Of a stretch of DNA of 64,000 bases, positions 30,134 through 37,508 are shown piece by piece. A program made the position numbers and the translations under genes. Origin of the DNA: Micrococcus flavus (GTDB lineage Bacteria; Actinomycetota; Actinomycetes; Actinomycetales; Micrococcaceae); contig NZ_JACHMC010000001.1 in the NCBI RefSeq assembly GCF_014204815.1, positions 1,178,001 to 1,242,000 of the forward strand. Reading direction: 5' to 3'. Below the pieces are notes generated by a model that was not told where the DNA came from, ran no database searches, and was given only the letters and a program-made list of their open reading frames with translations. The first letter of the stretch is position 1; every line of letters starts with the position of its first letter.

Positions 30134-30139
30134 TACCGT
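30134..30139 (+). promoter_or_regulatory. Candidate -10 box of the TIGR03085-like gene
   Basis: TACCGT is followed by six bases and ATG at 30146. The spacing matches the other predicted leaderless starts. Confidence 0.45.
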
Positions 30140-30145
30140 GGTCGC

Positions 30146-30871
30146 ATGCCCCACGCCCCCTCCGCGCCCGGCCGCGGGACGCCGGACTTCTCCGCCGCCT
30201 CCCGTGCCGCGCTGGTCGAGGCCCTGATCGCCGCGGGACCGGGGATGCCCACGCTCTGCGAGGGCTGGCGCACCGAGCACCTGGCCGCCCACGTCCACCT
30301 CCGCGAGACCGCCGCGGTCGCCGGCCTGCTCCTGCCCGGCCTGCGCGGGCGGCTCGAGCGCCGCACCCTCGAGCTGGGCGACGCCCACGCCACCGACCGC
30401 ACCTTCGCGGACCTCGTGGACCGCGTGGAGCGAGGTCCCATCGACGAGCCCGAGACCGGCGGACGGCTGCGCCGTGGAGCGCTGCGCGTGGCCGGCCGGG
30501 TCCGCCGCTCCGCGCCCGTGCGCCGCGTGGCCGACCAGATGAACCTCCTCGAGTTTTTCGTCCACACTGAGGACGTGCGCCGGGCCCAGGGCCGCTGGGC
30601 GCCGCGCATCCTGGCCGACGACTACGCGGACACGCTGTGGACCCAGCTGGCCCAGCAGGCCGGTCAGCTCTATCACGACGAGGACACCGGCGTGCAGCTC
30701 GAACGGCGGGCCCGCCCTGCCTCCCGCACCGACAACACGGTGCTCACCCCACGGACCGCCCGCGACGGCGAGCCCACCGTGCGGATCGTCGGGCCCGTCG
30801 GGGAGTTGGCCCTCCACGCCTTCGGCCGGCGCTCCGCCGCGCTCGTGCTCGAGGACCGCCAGCCCGCCTGA
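30146..30871 (+). CDS. TIGR03085-family protein (mycothiol-dependent maleylpyruvate isomerase-like fold)
   Basis: This 241-residue protein resembles the actinobacterial TIGR03085 family, whose N-terminal half has the DinB/MDMPI four-helix fold. Family-like features are [35 protein letters not shown], where the two His residues are likely metal ligands, and [18 protein letters not shown] with a third. The enzymatic role is unknown. The ATG at 30146 is preferred to an upstream GTG because of the promoter-like TACCGT just before it. Confidence 0.75.
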   Translation: MPHAPSAPGRGTPDFSAASRAALVEALIAAGPGMPTLCEGWRTEHLAAHVHLRETAAVAGLLLPGLRGRLERRTLELGDAHATDRTFADLVDRVERGPIDEPETGGRLRRGALRVAGRVRRSAPVRRVADQMNLLEFFVHTEDVRRAQGRWAPRILADDYADTLWTQLAQQAGQLYHDEDTGVQLERRARPASRTDNTVLTPRTARDGEPTVRIVGPVGELALHAFGRRSAALVLEDRQPA

Positions 30872-30903
30872 GGTGCATCAACGCACCGGCCAGCCGGCGC
30901 GCG

Positions 30904-31674
30904 TCACCGCACGACGTGCCCGGCGGCGCGCAGGGCCTCCTTGATCCGGGTCAGCATGTCGTCCGGGCCGAAGTGCAGCATGGACGCGGCCAGCACGGCG
31001 TCGGCGCCGGCCTCGACCGCCGGTGGGAAGTGCTCGGGCTCACCCGCGCCGCCGGAGGCGATCAGCGGGACCGAGGTGGCCGCGCGAACGTCCCGGATCA
31101 TCTCCAGGTCGAAGCCCGCGCGGGTGCCGTCGGCGTCGATCGAATTGAGCAGGATCTCCCCCACGCCTCGCTCCGAGGCCTCCCGGCACCACGCGACCGC
31201 GTCGATGCCCGTGCCCTTCCGCCCGCCGTGCGTGGTGACCTCGTAGCCCGAGGCGCAGCGCGGGTCCGCCGTGCGGCGGGCGTCGAGGGAGAGCACCAGG
31301 ACCTGGTTGCCGAACCGCCGGGTGACCTCCTCGATCAGCTCCGGGCGGGCCACCGCCGCGGAGTTCACCGACGCCTTGTCCGCACCCGTGCGCAGCAGCC
31401 GGTCCACATCCTCCACAGAGCGGACCCCGCCGCCCACGGTCAGGGGGATGAACACCTGCTCGGCGGCGCGCGTGACGACGTCGAACATCGTGGCCCGCTC
31501 CCCCGTGGTGGCGGTGACGTCCAGGAAGGTCAGCTCGTCCGCACCGAGGGCGCCGTAGCGTGCGGCCAGCTCCACGGGGTCGCCGGCGTCGCGCAGGTTC
31601 TCGAAGTTCACGCCCTTGACCACACGCCCGGCGTCCACGTCGAGGCAGGGGATGACGCGCACGGCGACGCTCAT
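30904..31674 (-). CDS. hisF: Imidazole glycerol phosphate synthase cyclase subunit
   Basis: This 256-residue TIM barrel forms imidazole glycerol phosphate and AICAR. Catalytic Asp residues lie in [15 protein letters not shown] and [13 protein letters not shown], with phosphate loops at [12 protein letters not shown] and [12 protein letters not shown]. The ATG at 31674 follows AAGGAG by 5 bp. It is the last gene of hisE-hisG-hisF and converges on the TIGR03085-like gene. The partner hisH is not in the window. Confidence 0.96.
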   Translation of the reverse strand: MSVAVRVIPCLDVDAGRVVKGVNFENLRDAGDPVELAARYGALGADELTFLDVTATTGERATMFDVVTRAAEQVFIPLTVGGGVRSVEDVDRLLRTGADKASVNSAAVARPELIEEVTRRFGNQVLVLSLDARRTADPRCASGYEVTTHGGRKGTGIDAVAWCREASERGVGEILLNSIDADGTRAGFDLEMIRDVRAATSVPLIASGGAGEPEHFPPAVEAGADAVLAASMLHFGPDDMLTRIKEALRAAGHVVR

Positions 31675-31716
31675 GGGGACTCCTTCGCGGGGGTCGGGGC
31701 GGGGTGACAAGGCGGG

Positions 31717-32565
31717 TCAGAGGCGGATGGCGTGGATGGCGGAGACGAGGATGCCGCGAGCGCCGAGGTCGTACAGGTCGTCCATGACCCGGTTGGAGTC
31801 GGACTTGCGCACCATCGAGCGGACGGCCACCTGGGACTCGTCCCGCAGCGGGGAGATCGTGGGCGACTCCAGCCCGGGGGTGACGGCGACGGCCCGCTCG
31901 AGCAGGTCCCGGCTGATGTCGTAGTCGATCATCACCCAGCGGCGCGCCACGAGCACGCCGTTGAGGCGGCGCAGCAGCACGTCCAGGCCGGCGGGCCGCT
32001 CCCCCGCCCGGCCGATCATGATCGCCTCGGAGTCCAGGATGGGCTCGCCGAAGACCTCCATGCCGGCCGCGCGCAGGGTGTTTCCCGTCTCCACGACGTC
32101 GGCGATCGCGTCCGCCACGCCGAGCTTCACGGAGGACTCCACGGCCCCGTCGAGGTGGACCACCGTGGCGTCGAGGCCGGTCTGCTGGAGGTAGTCGGTC
32201 AGCAGTCCGTCGTAGCTGGTGGCGATCCGCCGCCCGGCCAGCTGGGAGGCGTCCGAGAAGGCGCCGACCGGGGCGGCGAGGCGGAACACGGACCGGCCGA
32301 AGCCGAGCGCCATGATCTCCTCGGCGGTGTCCCGCACCTGGGCGTCGCGGAAGAGGTCGCGGCCGGTGAGGCCGACGTCCAGGGTGCCCTGCCCCACGTA
32401 CACGGCGATGTCGCGGGGGCGCAGGTAGAAGAACTCCACCTCGTTCTCGGGGTCCACGAGCACGAGCTCGCGGGAGTCGCGCCGCTGGCGGTAGCCGGCC
32501 TCCAGGAGGATCTCGCGGGCGGACTCGGACAGGGCGCCCTTGTTGGGCACGGCGATGCGCAGCAC
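31717..32565 (-). CDS. hisG: ATP phosphoribosyltransferase (long form)
   Basis: This 282-residue enzyme makes the first step of histidine synthesis. The N-terminal periplasmic-binding-like catalytic lobes include LRIAVPNKGALSESA, GLTGRDLF and DAIADVVETGNTLRAAG. The last 75 residues are the regulatory domain found in long-form HisG, which binds histidine for feedback inhibition, so HisZ is not needed. The GTG start has AGGAG about 6 bp upstream. Confidence 0.96.
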   Translation of the reverse strand: MLRIAVPNKGALSESAREILLEAGYRQRRDSRELVLVDPENEVEFFYLRPRDIAVYVGQGTLDVGLTGRDLFRDAQVRDTAEEIMALGFGRSVFRLAAPVGAFSDASQLAGRRIATSYDGLLTDYLQQTGLDATVVHLDGAVESSVKLGVADAIADVVETGNTLRAAGMEVFGEPILDSEAIMIGRAGERPAGLDVLLRRLNGVLVARRWVMIDYDISRDLLERAVAVTPGLESPTISPLRDESQVAVRSMVRKSDSNRVMDDLYDLGARGILVSAIHAIRL

Positions 32566-32618
32566 TGAAGTCTCCTGGACGGTGGGGCGGGCGAGGGGTC
32601 GGGCGGGACGGACGGCGC

Positions 32619-32882
32619 TCAGAGGTGCCGGTAGACGTCCTCGAGGCTGATGTCCTTGGCGATCATCAGGGTCTGCAGGTGGTACAGCAGCTGCGAGATC
32701 TCCTCGGCGGCCTCGTCCTTGGTCTCGTACTCGGCGGCCATCCACACCTCGGCGGCCTCCTCCACGATCTTCTTGCCGATCGCATGGACGCCGGCGTCCA
32801 CCTGGGCGACGGTCCCGGAGCCCTCGGGGCGCTCCTGCACCTTGCGCGTCAGTTCCGCGTACAGCTCGTCGAAGGTCTTCAC
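32619..32882 (-). CDS. hisE: Phosphoribosyl-ATP pyrophosphohydrolase
   Basis: This 87-residue all-alpha enzyme hydrolyses phosphoribosyl-ATP to phosphoribosyl-AMP. The MazG-like metal site is in [17 protein letters not shown] and [16 protein letters not shown]. The GTG start lies six bases after TAGGGT (32889-32894), another leaderless pattern. It begins the hisE-hisG-hisF transcript and is the last backbone gene before the accessory island. Confidence 0.95.
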   Translation of the reverse strand: MKTFDELYAELTRKVQERPEGSGTVAQVDAGVHAIGKKIVEEAAEVWMAAEYETKDEAAEEISQLLYHLQTLMIAKDISLEDVYRHL

Positions 32883-32888
32883 GGGACC

Positions 32889-32894
32889 ACCCTA
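32889..32894 (-). promoter_or_regulatory. Candidate -10 box of the hisEGF operon
   Basis: TAGGGT on the minus strand is followed by GGTCCC and the hisE GTG. Confidence 0.55.
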
Positions 32895-33038
32895 GCGACC
32901 CGGCCCCTCCAGCCCGGACCGCAGACGGTCATTGTGACGGGCGGGACGGCGGGGTCTTCGCCACGCGCTGCACCCGCGAGCCCACGTGGGACGCCCCGGC
33001 GACCCAGCATCCTCCCCTGACATGTCTGCACGCTCCTC

Positions 33039-33143
33039 CTATTCCATCGGGGGCTCGAGCGCGAAGCACCGCGGCTCCAGGACGAATCCAAGAGACTCGG
33101 TCATCCTCCGGGCGGCCGCCCGGGCCCACCGCGCCAGATCCAT
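33039..33143 (-). pseudogene. Remnant of a GNAT acetyltransferase C-terminus
   Basis: The minus strand from ATG 33143 to TAG 33039 reads 34 codons with RRMTESLGFVLEP followed by a short tail ending ALEPPME. The M-x-E-S-L-G-F element is typical of the last strand-helix of GNAT proteins. No upstream acetyl-CoA motif is found in this or neighbouring frames, so only the end survives. The call rests on one motif. The rest of the hisE-33205 gap shows nothing I can name. Confidence 0.35.
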
Positions 33144-33191
33144 TCGGCGACGCACGCATCCATCTCGTCGACTTCCCGAGCCCCCCCAACC

Positions 33192-33197
33192 TAGGCT
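33192..33197 (+). promoter_or_regulatory. Candidate -10 box of the orphan gene at 33205
   Basis: TAGGCT, followed by seven bases and ATG at 33205, with no Shine-Dalgarno sequence between them. Confidence 0.5.
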
Positions 33198-33204
33198 CCC
33201 GGGC

Positions 33205-33735
33205 ATGGAGATCACCGCCGGGCGGCGCGGCCGCGCCTACGTCGCCGACTGGGAACAGGGATGCTGCGGCGAGCGGGTCCTCCTGGGAGAAATCGTCGAC
33301 ATGGTCCTCCTCCCCTTCTCGGATGAGGACCAGGATCCCCCGCTCGGACCCGTGGACTGGATCATGACCCACCACGATGACGGCGACCCATCCCGCCCCG
33401 CCCACCGAGTAAGCGCCCGGCTGCAGCGGGTGCAACAGATCCACTCCCGATGGCGGGTGGCATCGGGCAACGCGGTGGAAGGCGTGGAATGGGAGCGGGC
33501 TCCCGGTGCTGCGCAGCTCGTGGAGAGGGCGCGGCTGCCCGGCAGAGCCGATATGTTCAGCCAGGTCCCGGAGGAGCCCGGCGCCGCAGGCATGTCCCTT
33601 TTCCCCCTGGCCCCAGGGGCCCCGATGCTCTCCTCCGAGGCCAGTTACAGCCCCGTGCTCCCCGAGCCGCCCGGCCCTGACGGTTGGCTCCTGGACCTGG
33701 AGATCCTCGCGGACCTCGGCCCGCAAGCCGAATGA
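33205..33735 (+). CDS. Hypothetical protein with N-terminal W-E-x-x-CCG motif
   Basis: I do not recognise this 176-residue protein firmly. The N-terminus YVADWEQGCCGERVLLGEIV resembles small actinobacterial proteins of the DUF6578 type, which start with a D-W-x-x-x-C-C-G-x-x-F motif, but the rest cannot be matched by eye. It is acidic, has no signal peptide or membrane segment, and the ending WLLDLEILADLG looks like a closing strand-helix. It is transcribed alone and is predicted leaderless. Position at the left edge of the accessory island suggests acquisition by transfer. Confidence 0.6.
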   Translation: MEITAGRRGRAYVADWEQGCCGERVLLGEIVDMVLLPFSDEDQDPPLGPVDWIMTHHDDGDPSRPAHRVSARLQRVQQIHSRWRVASGNAVEGVEWERAPGAAQLVERARLPGRADMFSQVPEEPGAAGMSLFPLAPGAPMLSSEASYSPVLPEPPGPDGWLLDLEILADLGPQAE

Positions 33736-33949
33736 CGGGCCGCCATGCTCGCCCAGACGCGAACCGGTGCACCGCCGTGCGGGGCGTCGGCCGACTCCCA
33801 CCGGGGCTGACCTGCAGGTCCCCGTCAGACTGTCCCACCACGTCATAGACCCTCCGACACTTCTGTCCAATAGCCCGGGCCGGGACCGTGACTGACGTGA
33901 TGGCCTTGTGGGCGGACAGGGTGTGTAACGGGGTATACCCGGCTGGACG
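33736..33949. other. Gene-free stretch at the left edge of the metal-resistance island
   Basis: No frame here looks like a gene on either strand. The base composition is less GC-extreme in parts (for example TGTAACGGGGTATACCC near 33922-33938), which suggests accumulated remnants. It ends at the short paired IS ends that begin at 33950. Confidence 0.4.
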
Positions 33950-34020
33950 CCTAGGGCGTGTCTGATAATGCTTCGAGGGTTTGGCTAAGGCCCTGGACCC
34001 ATTCTCAGACACGCCCTAGG
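33950..34020. mobile_element. 71-bp paired IS ends (MITE-like or collapsed IS) flanked by CTAG
   Basis: Arms 33950-33965 and 34005-34020 are perfect 16-bp inverted repeats. The outer bases form CTAG on both sides and the inner part starts GGCGTGTCTGA. CTAG or TA target duplications are known for the IS427 group of the IS5 family, so this could be an internally deleted element of that type (inference). No transposase is left. The right end interrupts the cmtR-like gene exactly at the CTAG. Confidence 0.6.
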
Positions 34021-34148
34021 TCGCGGGCGAGTACCGCCGGGTAGCTCGGGCCCTCGAGGAGTGTCATGAGGATGCGGGGGCGGGTCGGGTCGGCCATCGC
34101 CCGGCCCAGCCGGTTCATCACGTCCAGCCGCGAAGCAATAGTCAGCAT
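34005..34148 (-). pseudogene. CmtR-like ArsR-family metal sensor, truncated by IS ends
   Basis: The minus strand from ATG 34148 reads 44 residues matching the CmtR N-terminus: NRLGRAMADPTRPRILMTLL, then YPAVLARDLG. At the CTAG of the IS end the frame runs into element sequence and stops after G-R-V. The recognition helix and the later Cys ligands of CmtR are missing, and they are not found on the other side of the element, so the 3' part was lost. In intact CmtR a Cys at position 4 binds Cd/Pb; here that position is Ile. The fragment is divergent from the intact CadC-like regulator at 34227. Confidence 0.8.
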
Positions 34149-34206
34149 GCGCTGACCATACAGAACCTGCTGACCTCTCGTGTGTGGCTCCCGCTGCTGA
34201 TATCTG

Positions 34207-34218
34207 CATAGGTGTATG
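34207..34218. promoter_or_regulatory. Possible ArsR-family operator
   Basis: CATA-GGTG-TATG is a small inverted repeat overlapping the -10 box TATGGT (34215-34220) of the next regulator. ArsR/SmtB proteins often bind AT-rich repeats of this kind to block RNA polymerase. The TATGGT box lies six bases before ATG 34227, a leaderless pattern. Confidence 0.4.
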
Positions 34219-34226
34219 GTCGTGGC

Positions 34227-34601
34227 ATGAGTGTGACGCCGTCGGATTCGTGTCAGGTCACCGCCGTCCATCCGGAGAAGGTGGCGCTGACCCGGGAGAG
34301 GATCCCCGACGAGCGCGAGGCCGGCAGGTTGGCCGGGCTGTTCAAGCTCCTGGGGGACCCGCGCCGTGCCCGGGTGCTGTATGCGTTGCTGGAGGCCGGC
34401 GAGCTGTGCGTATGTGACCTGGCGGCGTCGGTCGATGTCGCGGAGGCGTCGGTGTCCCAGGTGCTGCGGGTGCTGCGTACCGCTGGGGTGGTCGAGAACC
34501 GCCGGGAGGGGCGGATGGTGTACTACCGCCTCGCTGACGGGCATGTGCGGATGCTGCTGGACGTCTCCCGTGAGCACGCCCGCCACGAGGGGCAGGGCTG
34601 A
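34227..34601 (+). CDS. ArsR/SmtB-family metal-responsive repressor (CadC/CzrA-like)
   Basis: This 124-residue winged-helix repressor should release DNA when it binds zinc, cadmium or lead. Two metal sites can be read. The alpha-3 site is ELCVCDLA, as in CadC, with an extra Cys at residue 9 of the N-terminal arm. The alpha-5 site follows D-x-H-x10-H-x2-H exactly, in ADGHVRMLLDVSREHARH, as in SmtB/CzrA. The recognition helix is EASVSQVLRVLRTAGVV. The ATG at 34227 is chosen from the TATGGT box just upstream. The stop overlaps the exporter start (TGATG), so the sensor and pump form one operon. Confidence 0.88.
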   Translation: MSVTPSDSCQVTAVHPEKVALTRERIPDEREAGRLAGLFKLLGDPRRARVLYALLEAGELCVCDLAASVDVAEASVSQVLRVLRTAGVVENRREGRMVYYRLADGHVRMLLDVSREHARHEGQG

Positions 34602-35512
34602 TGGGGGCGGGACACAGCCATGCCCCGGCGACCGGGCATGCCGGTGGCCGCTACCGTCGGCGGCTGGCGGGGGCGTTCGCCCTGACGGCGGGCTTCTTCC
34701 TGATCGAGCTGGTCGCGGGGCTGGTGTCGGGGTCGTTGGCGCTGCTGTCGGATGCCGGGCACATGGCTGCCGATGTGGTGGTGCTGGGTGCGGCGCTGCT
34801 GGCGACGCGCATCGCGAGCCGGCCGGACTCCACGGGGCGACGCACCTATGGCTCCTACCGGGCCGAGGTGTTCGCCTCGGCGTTGGCGGTGCTGGCGATG
34901 CTCGCGGTCGGGGTGTACGTGGTGGTCGAGGCCATCAGCCGGCTGGGCGACGCGCCGGAGGTGGCCTCCGGCGCCATGCTCGCGGTCGGCTTCGCCGGCC
35001 TGGTGATCAACATCATCTCCATGCTGCTGCTGCGCAGCGGGGCCAAGGACAGCCTGAACGTCAAGGGCGCCTACTACGAGGTGATCGCCGACGCCGCCGG
35101 GTCGGTGGGTGTCATGGTCGCCGGCGTGCTGATCATCCTCACCGGCCAGCCGATCTGGGACGTCGTGGTCGCGGCGCTCATCGCGGTCTTCGTCATCATC
35201 CGGGCGGTGGTTCTGGGCAGGCAGGTGATCGCGGTGCTGGGCCAGCACGCCCCGGAAGGGGTGGACCCGGAGGACGTCGCCGGTGACCTGGACGCGGTCG
35301 AGGGGGTGGAGGAGGTCCACGACCTGCACCTGTGGACCCTGACGTCGGGGATGAACGTGGCCACGGCCCACCTGGTCGCTGACCAGGGCGCGGACCACGG
35401 CGCCGTGCTTGCCGGCGCGCGCCGGGTGCTGCGCGACCGTTACGGTATCGCCCATGCCACCTTGCAGGTGGAGGGCGCCGGCAGCGACGGCTGTCACGAC
35501 CTGAGCTGGTAG
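34601..35512 (+). CDS. czcD: Cation diffusion facilitator, CzcD-like Zn/Cd/Co exporter
   Basis: This 303-residue CDF transporter exports divalent cations in exchange for protons. Six transmembrane segments lie at about 22-45, 50-70, 88-108, 123-145, 158-180 and 185-203, followed by a cytoplasmic ferredoxin-like domain with VHDLHLWTLTSGM. The helix-2 metal site is SDAGHMAAD (HxxxD). The matching helix-5 site reads YEVIAD (ExxxD), where many zinc CDFs have HxxxD. His-rich ends (GHSHAPATGH at the start, GCHD at the end) fit metal loading. It is controlled by the overlapping ArsR-type gene. Confidence 0.92.
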   Translation: MGAGHSHAPATGHAGGRYRRRLAGAFALTAGFFLIELVAGLVSGSLALLSDAGHMAADVVVLGAALLATRIASRPDSTGRRTYGSYRAEVFASALAVLAMLAVGVYVVVEAISRLGDAPEVASGAMLAVGFAGLVINIISMLLLRSGAKDSLNVKGAYYEVIADAAGSVGVMVAGVLIILTGQPIWDVVVAALIAVFVIIRAVVLGRQVIAVLGQHAPEGVDPEDVAGDLDAVEGVEEVHDLHLWTLTSGMNVATAHLVADQGADHGAVLAGARRVLRDRYGIAHATLQVEGAGSDGCHDLSW

Positions 35513-35576
35513 CACTCGGCACGGAAGCCCGCTCGCGAGAGCCGCACATGCTTGAGCAACGTCTTAGGAGCGCGCG

Positions 35577-35717
35577 ATGACCGCGAAGCACGGCAAGGGC
35601 CCCGGGCCGGACGAGGGCCAGCGGCCGGCCCGGCGCGGGGTGGTGCTCACCCTGCTGGGGATCGGTCTGGTCGCCGCGGCTTACGTGGTGACGATCGTGG
35701 TCATGGTGGTGCGGTGA
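35577..35717 (+). CDS. Small single-pass membrane protein (46 aa) after czcD
   Basis: ATG 35577 has AGGAG 7 bp upstream. The peptide has a hydrophilic Gly/Pro/Lys start (MTAKHGKGPGPDEGQ), two Arg, then one hydrophobic helix of about 25 residues rich in Val, ending in Arg. It lies 64 bp after czcD on the same strand. I know no named family. A tiny positive-inside membrane peptide beside a transporter could be an accessory of the exporter (inference). Confidence 0.6.
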   Translation: MTAKHGKGPGPDEGQRPARRGVVLTLLGIGLVAAAYVVTIVVMVVR

Positions 35718-35988
35718 CGCGGCCCAAACGGACCGCGGCCTCATGGCGGCGCCGCAAGGCGGTCATCGCGTCGTCCAGTGCTGTCCTCGTCGGGTCGAGC
35801 ACGTAGAGGTCGTGAAGACGTCCAGATATAGGCCTGGGACGGGAGTTCTTGCATCGACTGAACTCCCCGGTGGTTGCAGGTCCGATACGCAGGGGTGCCA
35901 GTAAGTAGGGCTGATCGGCGCCCATTTTCTTGTCTCGCGCCCCGGGGCGAGGCGGTCCCCTATCGGTGTCCCTGTGTGCGGGGCAGGT
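35718..35988. other. Intergenic remnant between the czcD operon and merA
   Basis: No complete gene. On the minus strand a frame from about 35830 to 35701 reads GRLHDLYVLDPTRTALDDA and then ALRRRHEAAVRLGRVT before a stop. It looks coding-like but has no convincing start, and I cannot assign it. The 3' end overlaps the last codons of the small membrane protein on the other strand. Confidence 0.35.
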
Positions 35989-37437
35989 TCACGCCGCGCA
36001 GCAGGAGAGCTTGGCGATGTCGGTGGTGAAGGCCTGTGCGGTGAGCTTGAGGCCTTCGGCCATGGTCAGGTAGGGGCTCCAGAGGTTGGCGACCTGGCTG
36101 GTGGTCATGCCGGCCTCGAGCATGTAGACCCCGGCGGCGGCGAGGTCGCCGGCGTCCTGGGCCAGGGCGGTAATGCCGATGATGCGGCCGGTGTCGGCGT
36201 CGGTGACCATCTTGATGAACCCGCGGGTGTCGCGGTTGACGATCGCGCGTGGGACGTGCGCGAGTGACAGGACACGGCTGTCGTAGCGGATCCCGGCAGC
36301 GGAGGCCTGCCGTTCGGTCATCCCGACGGCGGCCAGGGCGGGGCTGGTGAACACGACCCGGGGCAGGTGGCGGTAGTCGACCTCGAGGCCGGCGCCGGTG
36401 AGGGCGTTGTCGGCGACGAGGGCGCCGTGGGCCGCGGCGACGTACACGAACTGACGGTGGGCGGTGACGTCACCGGCAGCCCAGACGCGCGGGTTGGTGC
36501 TGCGCAGATGGCTGTCGACGACCACCTCGCCGTGGTCGCCGGTGCGCACGTCGACGGTGTCGAGACCGAGCGTGGCGGTGACCGGGCGGCGCCCGGTGGC
36601 GACGAGTACCTCGGCCGCCCGGAGTTCCTGTGAGCCGTCAGTGGTGGTGGCAGTGACCGTGACCTCGCCGGTGGCCGGGTCGCGGCGGACCGCGCTGGGC
36701 ACCGCGCCGCGGATGATCTGGATGCCTTCGTCCGTGAAGATCTCATCCAGGGCGGTGGACGCCTCGGGTTCTTCCTGGGACGCCAGCCGTGAGCGGACCA
36801 GCATGGTGACCCGGACGCCGAGCCGAGCGAAGAGCTGGGCCTGCTCCATCGCGACGTAGCCGCCGCCGATGACCAGCAGCGACTCCGGGACGTGGTCCAG
36901 TTCCATCGCGGTGGTCGAGGTCAGGTAACCGGCCTCCTGCAGGCCGGGGACCGGCGGCGCCCAGGGCCTGGAGCCGGTGGCGATGAGGTAGTGTGCGGCC
37001 CGGACCGTCTCCACCGTGCCGTCAGGGCCGGTGACGCGCAGTGCCGGCTCGCTGGGTGTGCCGACGAACGTGGCGTCCCCGGGGTGGAGATCCCATCCGT
37101 ACTCGGTGGCCAGGTCCAGGTACTTCTCGCCACGCAGTGACCCGACGAGCCGATCCTTGCCGGCGATCAAGGCGGGCATGTCGACCGGCCGGACTTCGGG
37201 GAGCGGCAGGCCGGGGAACCGGGAGGCGTCGAGTGTGACGTGGCGGGCCTCGGCGGTCGCGAGCAAGGCCTTGGAGGGCACGCACCCGGTGTTCACGCAG
37301 GTACCGCCGACGGTGCCACGCTCGATCATCACCACCCGTCTGCCGAGGTTGGTGGCGCGGATCGCGGCCGCGAACGCCGCCCCACCGGACCCGATCATTG
37401 CCAGGTCATACGACCTGCTGTTAGCCGTTGCCGTCAT
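35989..37437 (-). CDS. merA: Mercury(II) reductase
   Basis: This 482-residue flavoprotein reduces Hg(II) to Hg(0) with NADPH. The FAD-binding GSGGAAFAAAIRA lies near residue 15, followed by the redox pair GGTCVNTGCVPSKALL. The NADPH-binding IGGGYVAMEQAQ is in the middle. The C-terminal dimer domain ends KLSCCAA, with the paired Cys that distinguishes MerA from other disulfide reductases. No N-terminal MerP-like HMA domain is present. The ATG at 37437 is chosen for AAGGAGGA 4-5 bp upstream. It is divergent from merR across a 24-bp palindrome; no merT, merP or merB is in the window. Confidence 0.93.
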   Translation of the reverse strand: MTATANSRSYDLAMIGSGGAAFAAAIRATNLGRRVVMIERGTVGGTCVNTGCVPSKALLATAEARHVTLDASRFPGLPLPEVRPVDMPALIAGKDRLVGSLRGEKYLDLATEYGWDLHPGDATFVGTPSEPALRVTGPDGTVETVRAAHYLIATGSRPWAPPVPGLQEAGYLTSTTAMELDHVPESLLVIGGGYVAMEQAQLFARLGVRVTMLVRSRLASQEEPEASTALDEIFTDEGIQIIRGAVPSAVRRDPATGEVTVTATTTDGSQELRAAEVLVATGRRPVTATLGLDTVDVRTGDHGEVVVDSHLRSTNPRVWAAGDVTAHRQFVYVAAAHGALVADNALTGAGLEVDYRHLPRVVFTSPALAAVGMTERQASAAGIRYDSRVLSLAHVPRAIVNRDTRGFIKMVTDADTGRIIGITALAQDAGDLAAAGVYMLEAGMTTSQVANLWSPYLTMAEGLKLTAQAFTTDIAKLSCCAA

Positions 37438-37465
37438 GAACTCCTCCTTCATCGCCCTCAGGATC

Positions 37466-37489
37466 GACCTTCCAGTGCACTGGAAGGTC
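37466..37489. promoter_or_regulatory. MerR-family operator shared by merA and merR
   Basis: A perfect 24-bp palindrome whose half is GACCTTCCAGTG. The ACCTTCC/GGAAGGT halves are the classic heavy-metal MerR recognition pattern. On the minus strand TTGACC overlaps one edge and can serve as the -35 element of merA, with the palindrome filling a long spacer, as expected for MerR-type promoters. The same site lies just upstream of merR and allows autoregulation. Confidence 0.85.
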
Positions 37490-37508
37490 AAGGGGGAGAA
37501 TGAGTGGC

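Noticed and set aside
29730-30145. A T-box or Trp attenuator upstream of the trp operon
   Set aside because: hisI begins directly after the -10 box, leaving no leader. No run of Trp codons or T-box consensus was found.
30107-30817. A long minus-strand extension upstream of hisI, opposite the TIGR03085-like gene
   Set aside because: HisI is complete from 30106 and preceded by a -10 box. The extension mirrors the divergent gene.
30872-30887. Short hairpin GGTGC-N6-GCACC between the TIGR03085-like gene and hisF
   Set aside because: Only five base pairs without a U-tract; too weak to call a terminator.
32929-33870. Long minus-strand frame across the orphan gene at 33205
   Set aside because: It is antisense to a gene with a better start and composition, and it has no recognisable motif.
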